Source: Paracoccus versutus (lineage in GTDB: Bacteria; Pseudomonadota; Alphaproteobacteria; Rhodobacterales; Rhodobacteraceae). From it: a stretch of DNA of 64,000 bases. The position numbers and the translations under genes are program-made. This document shows positions 9,697 to 19,254 of the stretch, in pieces (the first letter of the stretch is position 1; each line of letters begins with the position of its first letter). The stretch spans positions 1 to 64,000 of the forward strand of contig NZ_JRKO01000027.1 of NCBI RefSeq assembly GCF_000763885.1, written 5' to 3'. A model generated the notes under the pieces. That model saw only the letters and a list, made by a program, of their open reading frames with translations. It ran no database searches and was not told the origin of the DNA.

Positions 9697-10871
9697 GCCA
9701 TGTCTCCGATAGTGATGCGACGATCCTCGGCGGCGGAACGATCCATTGCCGCGATGATCCGCTGGTTGTCGTAGCCGAAGCGAAAATCGGGAAAGCAGCC
9801 TTCCCGCCCCAGAATGCCCTGGATGAGGTCATGCACCTCGATCACCTTGACATCGAAATAGCCCAGGCCGCCGCCGGCAAAATCGAAGCCGAAGAAGCCG
9901 TTGAACTGCTCGACCTGGCTGCCGGCCAGCAGCGTCTTGAAGCCGCGGTCGTGCTTTTCATCGCTGTAGCGGGCGATCTTGAGTTCGTTGAACCGCTCAC
10001 CGTCCATGACGATGGTGCCCTCTGTTCCCGAAACCTCCCAATAGACGCCGAAGATCTTGCCCGCCGCGATGCGCGAGGATTCAATCGTTCCACCCGCACC
10101 GTTGGCAAAACGCACCAGCGCCTGGAACTGGTCCTCGTTCTCGACATCGAGCCGCCGACCGCTTGCATCCACGCTGGCCCCATAGCCCGAGCCACCGCCC
10201 GGCGCCGGGCGCGTGGCGAAAAAGGTCTGTTCCTGCCCCGCGACGCTTTCGACGTCGCCCATCAGGAACTGTGCCACGCTGATGACATGCGAACCCAGGT
10301 CGCCAAGCGAGCCTGAGCCCGCCTGATCGCGCGAGCAACGCCAGCTCCAGGGCATATCCGGGTCGTTGAAGAAGCCCTGATCGAACCAGCCGCGGAACCG
10401 GGTCGGCGTGCCAATGTCGCCGCGCTCGATCAGCTTCTTCGCCAGCAAAGCTGCCGGAGTCTTGATGTTGTTGAAGGCCACCATGGTCTTGACGCCGCGC
10501 TTTTCCGCCGCCTCGACCAGAGCCTTCGCGTCTTCGAGCTTCACCGTCAGCGGCTTTTCACAATAGACATGCTTGCCCGCATCGATGGCTGCCATCGCCA
10601 TCTCGACATGCATGGCGTTCGGCGTGGTGATATCCACCACGTCGATTTCGGGATCGGCGATCATCGCGCGCCAGTCGGCCGTCGCCTTCGCGAAGCCGAA
10701 GCGCGCCGCCGCCGCATCCGCCAGCTCCTGCGTGGCATCGGCCAGCGTGTGCAGCACCGGCACTGCCGGAAGGTCGCGATAGAGCAGGGCCGCGCGCCGA
10801 AAGGCGTCGGCATGGGCCTGTCCCATGAAGCCCGATCCGATCAGGCCGATATTCAATGTCTTGCGGGTCAT
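9693..10871 (-). CDS. Gfo/Idh/MocA family dehydrogenase (second inositol-type dehydrogenase)
   Basis: A 392-aa NAD(P)-binding oxidoreductase with the Rossmann motif GLIGSGFMGQAHADAF near residue 9, and YCEKPLTVKLEDA near 105 as the family signature. It is longer than IolG and carries GLGYFDVKVIEVHDLIQG near its end. In inositol and rhizopine clusters such paralogues handle scyllo-inositol, other stereoisomers or rhizopine (MocA). It sits second in the operon, 7 nt downstream of the IolE/MocC-like gene. The exact substrate is not determinable. Confidence 0.8.
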   Translation of the reverse strand: MTRKTLNIGLIGSGFMGQAHADAFRRAALLYRDLPAVPVLHTLADATQELADAAAARFGFAKATADWRAMIADPEIDVVDITTPNAMHVEMAMAAIDAGKHVYCEKPLTVKLEDAKALVEAAEKRGVKTMVAFNNIKTPAALLAKKLIERGDIGTPTRFRGWFDQGFFNDPDMPWSWRCSRDQAGSGSLGDLGSHVISVAQFLMGDVESVAGQEQTFFATRPAPGGGSGYGASVDASGRRLDVENEDQFQALVRFANGAGGTIESSRIAAGKIFGVYWEVSGTEGTIVMDGERFNELKIARYSDEKHDRGFKTLLAGSQVEQFNGFFGFDFAGGGLGYFDVKVIEVHDLIQGILGREGCFPDFRFGYDNQRIIAAMDRSAAEDRRITIGDMA

Positions 10872-10878
10872 AATGTCC

Positions 10879-11808
10879 TCATGCCCTCGCCAAGGCGGGT
10901 TTCAGGATGTTTTCGGTGACGAAGCGATATGCGCGCGCGACCGTCTCGGCCGGCGGAGCCTTTTGCGGATCCTGCTCGGCCTCGACCACGAGCCAGCCGG
11001 AATATGTGCCTTCCGACAGGAAGCCGGCCAGCGGACCATAATCGACCGCACCATCGCCCGGCACCGTGAACATTCCGGCGCGCACCGCATCGTTGAAGGA
11101 CAGATCGCCGGTGCGGACGTCCGCGAGGATCTGCTCGCGCACATCCTTCAGATGGATGTGATTGATGCGGGGGCCAAATTCCTTGATCAGCGCCGCATAA
11201 TCATAGCCTGCCGCAAAGGCATGTCCGGTATCCAGCAGCAGCCCCACCGCAGGCCCGGTTGCCGACATGACCGCGCGAACCTCGTCCAGGGTTTCCGCCA
11301 CCATCATCAGATGGTGGTGATAGGCCATGCCAAGCCCGAATTCGTCATGCAGTGCCTGGGCGAAGCGGGTCAGCCGTTCGCCATAGGCGGTCCATTCGTC
11401 CGCTCCAAGCCGCAGCCGGTTGGACATTCCGATGTCGAGCGCGTTCTCCGGCATTCGGCCGCATTCGCCATAGACCATGATCGACGCGCCACATGCTTTC
11501 AGCAGGCTTGCATGCTCGCGCACCGCTGCAATTTCTTCCTCGACTGTGCGGTCGGCCAGAAAACCGCTGTGCCATCCAGATACCAGACCAAGCCCGTGAC
11601 CACCGAGCAGCCCCTTCAGAGCGGCGGGTTCCTTCGGAAAAATCCTGCTCAGTTCCACTCCCGCGTAACCCGCGGCCGCCGCCTGCGTGAGACAGGTTTC
11701 GGCCATCGTGTCCTTACCGAGATCGTCAAGAACCTCGTTCACCCAAGACAGCGGGCTGACACCAAGGCGCACGGATGACGTCGCCGAAAGCGGCGATTGC
11801 TCTACCAT
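10879..11808 (-). CDS. IolE/MocC-like sugar phosphate isomerase/epimerase
   Basis: A 309-aa TIM-barrel protein, first gene of the operon. Hallmarks shared with IolE: LGVSPLSWVNEVLDDL at the start, AYHHHLMM in the middle, LLLDTGHAF, INHIHLKDVR and the late WLVVEAEQDP. It is therefore a paralogue of the partial iolE at the other end of the operon, either an inosose isomerase/dehydratase or a MocC-type enzyme. The ATG at 11808 is chosen because a GGAGGAGG ribosome site lies just upstream; a longer TTG-initiated frame would start inside that site. Confidence 0.82.
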   Translation of the reverse strand: MVEQSPLSATSSVRLGVSPLSWVNEVLDDLGKDTMAETCLTQAAAAGYAGVELSRIFPKEPAALKGLLGGHGLGLVSGWHSGFLADRTVEEEIAAVREHASLLKACGASIMVYGECGRMPENALDIGMSNRLRLGADEWTAYGERLTRFAQALHDEFGLGMAYHHHLMMVAETLDEVRAVMSATGPAVGLLLDTGHAFAAGYDYAALIKEFGPRINHIHLKDVREQILADVRTGDLSFNDAVRAGMFTVPGDGAVDYGPLAGFLSEGTYSGWLVVEAEQDPQKAPPAETVARAYRFVTENILKPALARA

Positions 11809-11899
11809 TCGTTCCTCCTCCAACTTGATGAGTAGAACTTATCTGATGGGTAGCAATCGATACAGTTGCATTTTGAAGGGAAACCTTCAAAGTGGTCCC
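11809..11899. promoter_or_regulatory. divergent iol/lacI promoter region with candidate operator
   Basis: This 91-bp gap separates the minus-strand iol operon from the plus-strand LacI-type gene. It is less GC-rich than its surroundings and contains the imperfect dyad GCAATCGATACAGTTGC at 11853-11869 (GCAA/TTGC arms), of a size and position fitting a LacI-family operator that would control both directions. No clear -35/-10 pair was identified. Confidence 0.4.
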
Positions 11900-12934
11900 A
11901 TGACCAACCGAACCACACTGATCAAGATCGCCGAGGCCGCGGGCGTCAGCCTTTCCACTGTCGACCGGGTGGTGAACAGACGTGGCGGCGTTTCCCCCAA
12001 GGCCGAAGCCAAGGTTCTGGAATGGGCAAGCAGGCTGAATCTGGATCGCAAGATCTTCCGCAGCCATCTGAGAAACTTGCGCATTGCCGTGCTTATGCAG
12101 TCGCCGCACAATCCGTTTTACCAAGCGATGCGCGACGCATTCTCCGACCTCAGCACCACGCTGGCCGATCTCAGTCTGACCTGTTTTCTGCACTACATCG
12201 ACGTCACCGACATTCCGGCTACCCGAAAGAAGATCGAGGAGGTGGCCGAATCCTATGACGGAATCATTCTGACATGCCCGGACGACCCGCGCCTGTCCGA
12301 TGCGCTGCGGCTGATCTCTGGCCGCGTGCCCGTCGTGACCCTGGTGACAGACCTGCCAAACAGCGGACGCATTGCCTATGTCGGACCGGACAACCGCCAG
12401 ATGGGACGTGTTGTCGGCGAGTTGATGGGACGCTTCATCGGCCCCGGCGGGGGTGATGTCGTCATCGTTCTGGGGATGCAGCGGATCATCGGGCATGAGG
12501 AGCGTGAGATGGGATTCCGCTCAGTGCTGCGTGAGCGCTTTCCCAACTGTCGCATCGTGCTTTCGCTGGAAAGCGGCGAGGATCCCGCCCGCGCCGGCGA
12601 GGTCGTTGCGGCAGCCTTGAAAAACCATCCGGGGATCCGGGGAATCTACAACGTCTCCGCAGGGAACGTTGCCATCGCCGGGACGATCGAGGAGATGGGC
12701 CTCGCCCAGGAAATCGTGATGATCACTCATGAACTCACACCATCCCGGCGACGCTTGCTGCGCGATGGCGTCCTCGACGCGATCATCGATCAGAACCCCC
12801 GACAGGAAGCTCTGCGGGCGATCGAGGTGCTCGGACGACATTTTCAGCGTGCTGAGCCAAAAGGTTCCGAGACCGAACATACGCCGTTCGATATTTTCAT
12901 TCGCGAAAACTGTCCGGCTCTGGACTTTCGTTAA
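11900..12934 (+). CDS. LacI-family transcriptional regulator of the iol operon
   Basis: A 344-aa repressor-type protein. The N-terminal LacI helix-turn-helix is TLIKIAEAAGVSLSTVDRVV (about residues 5-24), followed by a periplasmic-binding-protein-like effector domain (RIAVLMQSPHNPFYQAM near 60; RIAYVGPDNRQMGR near 160). The frame is open further upstream, but the ATG at 11900 (MTNRTTLIKIAE) places the HTH at the expected N-terminal position. It is divergent from the iol operon and probably represses it, with an inositol-derived inducer, as is usual for such pairs. It converges on the thioesterase gene with only 5 nt between stops. Confidence 0.9.
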   Translation: MTNRTTLIKIAEAAGVSLSTVDRVVNRRGGVSPKAEAKVLEWASRLNLDRKIFRSHLRNLRIAVLMQSPHNPFYQAMRDAFSDLSTTLADLSLTCFLHYIDVTDIPATRKKIEEVAESYDGIILTCPDDPRLSDALRLISGRVPVVTLVTDLPNSGRIAYVGPDNRQMGRVVGELMGRFIGPGGGDVVIVLGMQRIIGHEEREMGFRSVLRERFPNCRIVLSLESGEDPARAGEVVAAALKNHPGIRGIYNVSAGNVAIAGTIEEMGLAQEIVMITHELTPSRRRLLRDGVLDAIIDQNPRQEALRAIEVLGRHFQRAEPKGSETEHTPFDIFIRENCPALDFR

Positions 12935-12939
12935 TTGAT

Positions 12940-13368
12940 TTATCGTGAAAAACTCGGAAAACGTGCTTCAAAAGCCGAGCGTACTGATGCTGGAACGGAT
13001 ATTTTTTGCATGCTTTCCGTCTCGGTGAATACGGAAACGAACCGTCCGTTGAAACAGGTCCGGCCGCTTTGCCTACCCTCGACACGCATCGTGACCGAGG
13101 TCTTACCGATCAGTTCAGGTGTGACATAGCACATCAACGGTGCTTTAGCGGTAATCGGTGCCGCGAATTCGTATTCCATCCGCACGAAGGGCATTCCGTA
13201 CCCTTGGTGTACGTTCATGTGATACCATCCTCGTCCATCCAGCAGATCGTCCCAGAAGGCATCGAGGGCCTCCAGCGCGAAATCGGCGATCCTTCCAGTA
13301 TAGGCGATCAATGCCGGATCACAGTCGCCGAAACCGACACGTCGTTGCCAGACAAAAGCCTCTATCAT
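12940..13368 (-). CDS. hotdog-fold acyl-CoA thioesterase (4HBT family)
   Basis: A 142-aa single hotdog protein of the 4-hydroxybenzoyl-CoA thioesterase type. The signature VGFGDCDPALIAYTGRIADF (about residues 11-30) holds the catalytic Asp region. It is the last gene of the long acyl-CoA operon, starting 8 nt after the ETF-quinone oxidoreductase stop. A likely role is releasing free acid from stalled or dead-end CoA esters, freeing CoA. The start at 13368 gives the standard N-terminus; the longer open frame upstream lies over etf coding sequence. Confidence 0.85.
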   Translation of the reverse strand: MIEAFVWQRRVGFGDCDPALIAYTGRIADFALEALDAFWDDLLDGRGWYHMNVHQGYGMPFVRMEYEFAAPITAKAPLMCYVTPELIGKTSVTMRVEGRQSGRTCFNGRFVSVFTETESMQKISVPASVRSAFEARFPSFSR

Positions 13369-13376
13369 TGAGTTCC

Positions 13377-15023
13377 TCACATATTCGGGTAATTCGGCCC
13401 GTCTCCGCCCTGCGGGGTTGTCCAGTCGATGTTCTGGCTGGGGTCCTTGATGTCGCAGGTCTTGCAGTGGACGCAGTTCTGGAAGTTGATCTGGAACTTC
13501 GGCCCCTCCGGCCCTTCCAGCACCTCGTAGACCCCCGCCGGGCAATAGCGCTGCGCGGGTTCGGCATAGACCGGCAGGTTCACCGCGATGGGAACCGAGG
13601 CATCGCGCAGCTTCAGGTGGCAGGGTTGCGATTCCTCGTGGTTGGTGAAGGAGAACGCCACGTTGGTCAGCCGGTCGAAGGACAGCTTGCCGTCCGGGCG
13701 GGGATAGTCGATCGGCTGGAAATCCGCCGCCTTGCCGGTCGCCTGCGCATCCGTCTTGCCGTGCTTCCAGGTCCCCAGCGGGTTCCAGCCGGTCAGGTTC
13801 GCCACCCACATGTCGAACCCGCCAAGCATCAGGCTGGGATAGAGGCCAAGCTTCGACCAGATCGGCTTGACGTTCCTGACCCGCTTCAGGTCCTTCGCGA
13901 TCGCGCCGGTCCGCACCGCCGCGTCATAGGCTTCCAGCCGGTCGCCCTCGCGACCCGCGGCGATGGCCTCGGCCGCCGCCTCGGCCGCCGCGATCCCCGA
14001 GAGCATCGCATTGTGATTGCCCTTGATCCGCGGCACGTTCACCAGACCCGCCGAGCAGCCCAGAAGCACGCCGCCGTCGAAGGACAGTTCCGGGATCGAC
14101 TGCCAGCCGCCTTCGCTGATCGCGCGGGCGCCGTAGGCCACGCGCTTGCCTCCTTCCAGCAGTTCCGCGACCATCGGGTGATGCTTGAAGCGCTGGAACT
14201 CCATATAGGGATACAGATAGGGGTTGGCATAGTTCAGATGCACCACGAAGCCGACCAGGACCTGGTTGTTCTCAAGGTGATAGATGAAGCTGCCGCCGCC
14301 CGCGTTCTTGCCAAGCGGCCAGCCCATCGTATGCACCACGCGGCCCTTGTGGAACTTCTCGGGCGCGACCTCCCAGATCTCCTTCATGCCGAGGCCGAAT
14401 TTCTGCGGCTCGTGGCCCCTGGACAGGTCCAGCTTCGCGATGATCTCCTTGGCCAGCGACCCGCGCACGCCCTCGGCGATGAAGACGTATTTGCCGTGAA
14501 GCTCCATGCCGGGCTCATACATCGGGCCGGGCGTGCCGTCGGCTTCCAGCCCCATCTCGCCGGCGACGACGCCCTTGACGCGGTCGCCCTCCCAGACGAT
14601 CTGGCTGGCGGCCATGCCGGGGAATATCTCGACGCCCAGTTCCTCGGCCTGTTCGGCCAGCCAGCGGCAGACATTGCCCATCGAGACGATGTAATTGCCG
14701 TGGTTGTTCATCAGGGGCGGCATCGGCCAGTTCGGCACCCGCACCTGGCCCGCCGGCCCGAGGATGAAGAAATTGTCGTCCACCACCTCGGTCGTGACCG
14801 GCGCGCCCTTTTCGCGCCAGTCGGGGATCAGCCGGTCCAGCCCCGAGGGGTCCAGCACCGCGCCCGACAGGATATGCGCCCCGATCTCGGAGCCCTTCTC
14901 CAGCACTACCACCTGCAGATCCGGGTCGACCTGCTTCAGCCGGATCGCCGCAGACAGGCCAGACGGTCCACCGCCGACGATCACAACGTCGTAGTCCATC
15001 GACTCGCGGGTGGGTGTGGGCAT
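13377..15023 (-). CDS. electron transfer flavoprotein-ubiquinone oxidoreductase
   Basis: A 548-aa ETF:quinone oxidoreductase. The FAD-binding motif VVIVGGGPSGLSAAI is at about 13-27, and the C-terminal 4Fe-4S domain has its four Cys in RYCPAGVY and NCVHCKTCD. It passes electrons from reduced ETF, fed by the operon's acyl-CoA dehydrogenases, into the membrane quinone pool. Length matches the family (about 550). It lies 88 nt after etfA in the same direction. Complete, with no motif missing. Confidence 0.95.
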   Translation of the reverse strand: MPTPTRESMDYDVVIVGGGPSGLSAAIRLKQVDPDLQVVVLEKGSEIGAHILSGAVLDPSGLDRLIPDWREKGAPVTTEVVDDNFFILGPAGQVRVPNWPMPPLMNNHGNYIVSMGNVCRWLAEQAEELGVEIFPGMAASQIVWEGDRVKGVVAGEMGLEADGTPGPMYEPGMELHGKYVFIAEGVRGSLAKEIIAKLDLSRGHEPQKFGLGMKEIWEVAPEKFHKGRVVHTMGWPLGKNAGGGSFIYHLENNQVLVGFVVHLNYANPYLYPYMEFQRFKHHPMVAELLEGGKRVAYGARAISEGGWQSIPELSFDGGVLLGCSAGLVNVPRIKGNHNAMLSGIAAAEAAAEAIAAGREGDRLEAYDAAVRTGAIAKDLKRVRNVKPIWSKLGLYPSLMLGGFDMWVANLTGWNPLGTWKHGKTDAQATGKAADFQPIDYPRPDGKLSFDRLTNVAFSFTNHEESQPCHLKLRDASVPIAVNLPVYAEPAQRYCPAGVYEVLEGPEGPKFQINFQNCVHCKTCDIKDPSQNIDWTTPQGGDGPNYPNM

Positions 15024-15111
15024 GGCTGGGAAACTCCGCTGGCTTGGGGCCGGATCGGGTGCCCCCGGACGGGCGGGGGCGCCATTGGGTATTTGAGCAA
15101 CGAAGAAGCGG
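15024..15111. other. etfA to ETF-QO intergenic: GC hairpin and TATTTG motif
   Basis: This 88-bp gap holds the stem GCCCCC/GGGGGC (15061-15080) and, on the plus strand at 15087-15110, GGGTATTTGAGCAACGAAGA, which resembles the motif at 2818-2841. Orientation relative to the genes is opposite at the two sites. A role as transcription end or RNA-processing signal is possible but unproven. Confidence 0.4.
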
Positions 15112-16038
15112 TCAGAGCTTTTCGGTGAGTTCGGGGACGGTTGTGAACAGGTCTCCGACGAGGCCGTAATCGGCGATCTGGAAGATCGGGGCCTCCTCGT
15201 CCTTGTTGATCGCCACGATCACTTTCGAGTCCTTCATGCCGGCCAGGTGCTGGATGGCGCCGGAGATGCCCACCGCCACGTAGAGCTCGGGGGCGACCAC
15301 CTTGCCGGTCTGGCCGACCTGCCAGTCATTCGGGGCATAGCCGCTGTCGACCGCGGCGCGCGAGGCGCCGACGGCGGCGCCGAGCTTGTCGGCAAGCGCC
15401 TCGATGATCGCGAAATCCTCCTTGGAGCCGACGCCGCGGCCGCCCGAGACCACACGGCCCGCAGAGGTCAGCTCGGGGCGGTCGCTGGCCGCAACCTCGT
15501 CGCCCAGCCATTGCGACAGGCCGGGGTCCTCGGCCAGCGTGGCGTCCGAGACCGCAGCCGCGCCGCCGTCACCCGCCGCGTCGAAACTGGCCACGCGCAC
15601 CGTCAGCACCTTCTTGCCGTCGCGCGACTTGACCGTCTGGATGGCGTTGCCGGCATAGACCGGGCGCTCGAAGGTCTCGGCATCGACCACCTTCGAGACG
15701 TCCGGGATCACCATCACGTCCAGAAGCGCCGCAACCCGCGGCATCACGTTCTTGGCATCCGTGGTCGAGGGCGCGGCGATGTGGCTGTAATCCCCCGCCA
15801 GCGACACGATCAGCGCCGCGGTCGGCTCGGCCAGGCGGTGGCCGTAGCGCGCGTCCTCGGCGACCAGCACCTTGGCGACGCCGGCGATGGTCGCGGCCTG
15901 GGCGGCGGCGTCCTTCGCATGGGCGCCGGCGCAGAGCAGCGTCACATCGCCCAAGATCTTGACCGCATTGACGGATTTCGCCGTGGCGTCGCGGTTCAGC
16001 TCGCCATTGGTGACTTCACCCAACAGAAGAACGGCCAT
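15112..16038 (-). CDS. etfA: electron transfer flavoprotein alpha subunit
   Basis: A 308-aa ETF alpha subunit. The N-terminal domain begins [15 protein letters not shown]. The C-terminal FAD-binding domain contains [16 protein letters not shown] (about 195-210), [20 protein letters not shown] and [20 protein letters not shown] segments. With EtfB it forms the soluble heterodimer accepting electrons from the acyl-CoA dehydrogenases. Its first base is shared with the etfB stop codon (TGATG). Confidence 0.96.
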   Translation of the reverse strand: MAVLLLGEVTNGELNRDATAKSVNAVKILGDVTLLCAGAHAKDAAAQAATIAGVAKVLVAEDARYGHRLAEPTAALIVSLAGDYSHIAAPSTTDAKNVMPRVAALLDVMVIPDVSKVVDAETFERPVYAGNAIQTVKSRDGKKVLTVRVASFDAAGDGGAAAVSDATLAEDPGLSQWLGDEVAASDRPELTSAGRVVSGGRGVGSKEDFAIIEALADKLGAAVGASRAAVDSGYAPNDWQVGQTGKVVAPELYVAVGISGAIQHLAGMKDSKVIVAINKDEEAPIFQIADYGLVGDLFTTVPELTEKL

Positions 16039-16796
16039 CAGAGCACCCCCGCTTCTTTCAGTTTCCCCACCAGTTCGTCGACCGAGCCGACCTTGATCCC
16101 GGCCTTGCGGCCCTCGGGCTCGCGGGTGGTCACGATCTCCAGCCGCGGGGCGGTATCGACGCCGTAATCGGCGGCCGTCTTCTCCTCCAGCGGCTTCTTC
16201 TTCGCCTTCATGATGTTCGGAAGGCTCGCATAGCGCGGCTCGTTCAGGCGCAAATCCGCCGTCACGATCGCCGGCAGCCTGACCTCGATGGTCTGCAACC
16301 CCCCGTCGACCTCGCGGGTGACTTTCGCCGCCTCGCCCTCGATCTCGATCTTCGAGGCGAAGGCCGCCTGGCCCCAGCCCAGCAGCGCCGCCAGCATCTG
16401 GCCGGTCGCGTTCATGTCGTTGTCGATCGCCTGCTTGCCGGCGATGACCAGCTTCGGCTGCTCCTCGTCGATCACCGCCTTGAGGATCTTCGCCACGGCC
16501 AGCGGCTCGATGTCCTGGTGTACGTCATCGGCCGCGACCACCAGGATCGCCCGGTCCGCGCCCATCGCCAGGGCCGTGCGCAGCGTCTCGGCCGCCTGCT
16601 TGACGCCAATGCTGACCGCGATGACCTCGCTGGCCGCGCCCTTCTCCTTCAGCCGGATCGCCTCCTCGACCGCGATCTCGTCGAACGGGTTCATGCTCAT
16701 CTTCACATTCGCAAGATCAACGCCCGAACCATCCGCCCGAACACGGGCCTTCACGTTGTAGTCGATCACGCGTTTGACCGGCACGAGTATTTTCAT
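16038..16796 (-). CDS. etfB: electron transfer flavoprotein beta subunit
   Basis: A 252-aa ETF beta subunit with the N-terminal [18 protein letters not shown], the AMP-binding region [18 protein letters not shown] (about 37-54) and the recognition loop [12 protein letters not shown] (about 193-204) that docks onto dehydrogenases. It is transcribed 10 nt after gcdH and overlaps etfA by one base. Having the ETF genes inside this catabolic operon provides dedicated electron-acceptor capacity for its dehydrogenases. Confidence 0.96.
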   Translation of the reverse strand: MKILVPVKRVIDYNVKARVRADGSGVDLANVKMSMNPFDEIAVEEAIRLKEKGAASEVIAVSIGVKQAAETLRTALAMGADRAILVVAADDVHQDIEPLAVAKILKAVIDEEQPKLVIAGKQAIDNDMNATGQMLAALLGWGQAAFASKIEIEGEAAKVTREVDGGLQTIEVRLPAIVTADLRLNEPRYASLPNIMKAKKKPLEEKTAADYGVDTAPRLEIVTTREPEGRKAGIKVGSVDELVGKLKEAGVL

Positions 16797-16806
16797 CGGA
16801 TGCTCC

Positions 16807-18027
16807 TCAATAGAACGCCTGCAGCCCGGTGATCGCGCGGCCCAGGATCAGGGCATGCACGTCATGGGTGCCTTCGTAGGTGTTGACGGTTTCCAGATTG
16901 ACCATGTGCCGGATCACCTGGAATTCCTCGGAAATCCCATTGCCGCCATGCATGTCGCGGGCAACCCGCGCGATCTCCAGCGCCTTGCCGCAGTTGTTGC
17001 GCTTGACGACGGAGATCATCTCGGGCGCGGCATTCGCATCGTCGAGCAGGCGCCCCACTTGCAAGGAAGCCTGAAGGCCCAGGCTGATCTCGGTCAGCAT
17101 ATTTGCCAGCTTGAGTTGGTAGATCTGCGTGTTCGCCAAGGGCCGGCCGAACTGTTTCCGGTCGAGGCCATATTGTCGCGCGGCATGGAAACAGAACTCT
17201 GCTGCGCCCAGCACCCCCCAGGAAATACCGTAGCGGGCGCGGTTGAGGCAGCCGAACGGACCCTTCAGCCCCTCGACATGCGGCAGCAGCGCGTCCTCAC
17301 CCACTTCAACAGCGTCCATCACGATCTCGCCGGTGATCGAGGCGCGCAGGCTTAGCTTGCCGCCGATCTTCGGCGCCGAGAGGCCCTTTGCGCCCTTGTC
17401 CAGCACGAAGCCGCGGATTTTGCCGCCATGCGCCTCGGATTTTGCCCAGACCACGAACACGTCCGCAATAGGGCTGTTCGAGATCCAAGTCTTGGTGCCG
17501 TTCAACACATAGCCGTCCGCCGTCTTTTTCGCGACTGTCTTCATGCCCGCCGGGTCCGAGCCGGCATCGGGCTCGGTCAGGCCGAAGCAGCCGACGAACT
17601 CGCCCGAGGCCAGTTTGGGAAGATACTTCTGTCGCTGTTCCTCGGATCCGTAGGCGTAGATCGGATACATCACCAGGCTCGACTGCACCGACATCATCGA
17701 ACGATAGCCGGAATCGACCCACTCGACCTCGCGGGCAACGAGGCCGTAGGCGACATAGCTGGCGCCCAGCCCGCCGTATTCCGCAGGCACCGTCACACCC
17801 AGAAGGCCCATCTCGCCCATCTCGCGGAAGATCGCCGGATCGGTTTCTTCCTCGGCGAAGGCCCTGATGACGCGTGGTTGCAGTTTCTCCTGAGCGAAGT
17901 TGCGCGCCGCGTCGCGCAGCATCCGCTCATCCTCAGTCAGCTGGCCGTCCAGACGGAAGGCATCCTCCCAATTGAAACGGCCAAGGCCGGGGGCGTCCTT
18001 CGGCTTGAGTTTCGGTTTCTCGGTCAT
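16807..18027 (-). CDS. gcdH: glutaryl-CoA dehydrogenase
   Basis: A 406-aa acyl-CoA dehydrogenase of the glutaryl-CoA type, which oxidises and decarboxylates glutaryl-CoA to crotonyl-CoA. Diagnostic segments are [30 protein letters not shown] and the C-terminal [19 protein letters not shown], with the catalytic Glu at about 385. The ATG at 18027 follows a CGGAGGATTTCTG ribosome site. In this operon it would consume the glutaryl-CoA produced from pimeloyl-CoA by one beta-oxidation round, passing electrons to the adjacent ETF. Confidence 0.94.
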   Translation of the reverse strand: MTEKPKLKPKDAPGLGRFNWEDAFRLDGQLTEDERMLRDAARNFAQEKLQPRVIRAFAEEETDPAIFREMGEMGLLGVTVPAEYGGLGASYVAYGLVAREVEWVDSGYRSMMSVQSSLVMYPIYAYGSEEQRQKYLPKLASGEFVGCFGLTEPDAGSDPAGMKTVAKKTADGYVLNGTKTWISNSPIADVFVVWAKSEAHGGKIRGFVLDKGAKGLSAPKIGGKLSLRASITGEIVMDAVEVGEDALLPHVEGLKGPFGCLNRARYGISWGVLGAAEFCFHAARQYGLDRKQFGRPLANTQIYQLKLANMLTEISLGLQASLQVGRLLDDANAAPEMISVVKRNNCGKALEIARVARDMHGGNGISEEFQVIRHMVNLETVNTYEGTHDVHALILGRAITGLQAFY

Positions 18028-18044
18028 CAGAAATCCTCCGGGAA

Positions 18045-19247
18045 TCAAACACGTTCGAGAAGCAGTGCCGCGCCCTGGCCGACACCGATGCACATCGTGG
18101 CCAGGGCATAGCGGCCGGTGCCCTGCGACAGGTCGAGGGCGGCAGAGCCGGCGATGCGGGCGCCCGACATCCCCAGCGGATGGCCAAGCGCGATGGCGCC
18201 GCCGTTGGGGTTCACCCGGGGGTCATCGTCCGCAAGCCCAAGGCTACTGATGACGGCCAGCGCCTGCGCTGCGAAGGCCTCGTTCAGCTCGATCAGCGCC
18301 AGCGCATCGAGGCCGATCCCGGCCTTTTCCAGCAGCTTCTGCACCGCCGGCACCGGGCCGTAGCCCATCACGCGTGGCGCGACACCGGCCGAGGCACCCG
18401 CCACGATCCGCGCCAGCGGTCTTAGCCCGTGGCGCTTCACCGCCATCTCCGATGCTACGATCAGTGCCGCCGCGCCATCGTTTACCCCACTGGCATTGCC
18501 GGCAGTAACCGACCCTTCAGGCCGGGTGATCGGCTTCAGCCGGGCCAGATCCTCAAGCATGGTGGCGCGGGGATGTTCGTCCCGAGTCACTTCGGTCGTC
18601 TTGCCGCGGCCGAGCGCAACGGTCACCGGCAGGATTTCCTGCGCCAACCGGCCATTCGCCTGCGCCGCACCGGCCTTCTGTTGCGACCGCAGGGCGAAGG
18701 CATCCTGATCCTCGCGGCTGATCGCGTGGTCGTCGGCCAGGTTCTGCGCGGTCTCGGGCATGGAGTCGGTGCCGTATTGCGCCTGCATCCGCGGATTGAC
18801 GAAGCGCCATCCGATGGTGGTGTCATGGATTTCGTTCGCACGGCTCCAGGCGCCCGGCGCCTTGGACATCACGAAAGGCGCCCGAGTCATGCTTTCCACG
18901 CCTCCGGCGATGGCCAGATCCATGTCGCCCGACCGAATCGCGCGAGCGGCGGCCGCGACAGCCTCGAGCCCCGAGCCGCAGAGGCGGTTCACCGTAACCC
19001 CCGGCACGGTTTCCGGCAGACCCGCCAGCAGCAGCGCCATGCGCGCCACGTTTCGGTTGTCCTCGCCCGCCTGGTTGGCGCAGCCCAGCCAGACCTCCTC
19101 GACCGCCGCCGGGTCGAGGTCGGGATTGCGCGCCAAAAGCGCCGCCAGCGGCAGCGCGGCCAGATCGTCGGTGCGCAGCGGGGCCAGCGCCCCGCCATAG
19201 CGGCCGATTGGCGTGCGGATATAATCGCAGATGAAGGCGTCGGTCAT
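18045..19247 (-). CDS. acetyl-CoA C-acyltransferase, 3-oxoadipyl-CoA thiolase type (PcaF/PaaJ-like)
   Basis: A 400-aa thiolase. The nucleophilic Cys is C90 in NRLCGSG; the second half has [14 protein letters not shown] and the C-terminal CIGVGQG. The N-terminus ([20 protein letters not shown]) and [20 protein letters not shown] are those of beta-ketoadipyl-CoA thiolases, suggesting 3-oxo-dicarboxylyl-CoA substrates. In this operon the likely job is cleaving 3-oxopimeloyl-CoA to glutaryl-CoA and acetyl-CoA; 3-oxoadipyl-CoA is the alternative. It starts 7 nt after the upstream hydratase/dehydrogenase. Confidence 0.9.
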   Translation of the reverse strand: MTDAFICDYIRTPIGRYGGALAPLRTDDLAALPLAALLARNPDLDPAAVEEVWLGCANQAGEDNRNVARMALLLAGLPETVPGVTVNRLCGSGLEAVAAAARAIRSGDMDLAIAGGVESMTRAPFVMSKAPGAWSRANEIHDTTIGWRFVNPRMQAQYGTDSMPETAQNLADDHAISREDQDAFALRSQQKAGAAQANGRLAQEILPVTVALGRGKTTEVTRDEHPRATMLEDLARLKPITRPEGSVTAGNASGVNDGAAALIVASEMAVKRHGLRPLARIVAGASAGVAPRVMGYGPVPAVQKLLEKAGIGLDALALIELNEAFAAQALAVISSLGLADDDPRVNPNGGAIALGHPLGMSGARIAGSAALDLSQGTGRYALATMCIGVGQGAALLLERV

Positions 19248-19254
19248 CGGATCC

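Noticed and set aside
13158..15128. 656-codon plus-strand frame over the ETF-quinone oxidoreductase gene
   Set aside because: Antisense shadow of a gene with all FAD and Fe-S motifs on minus.
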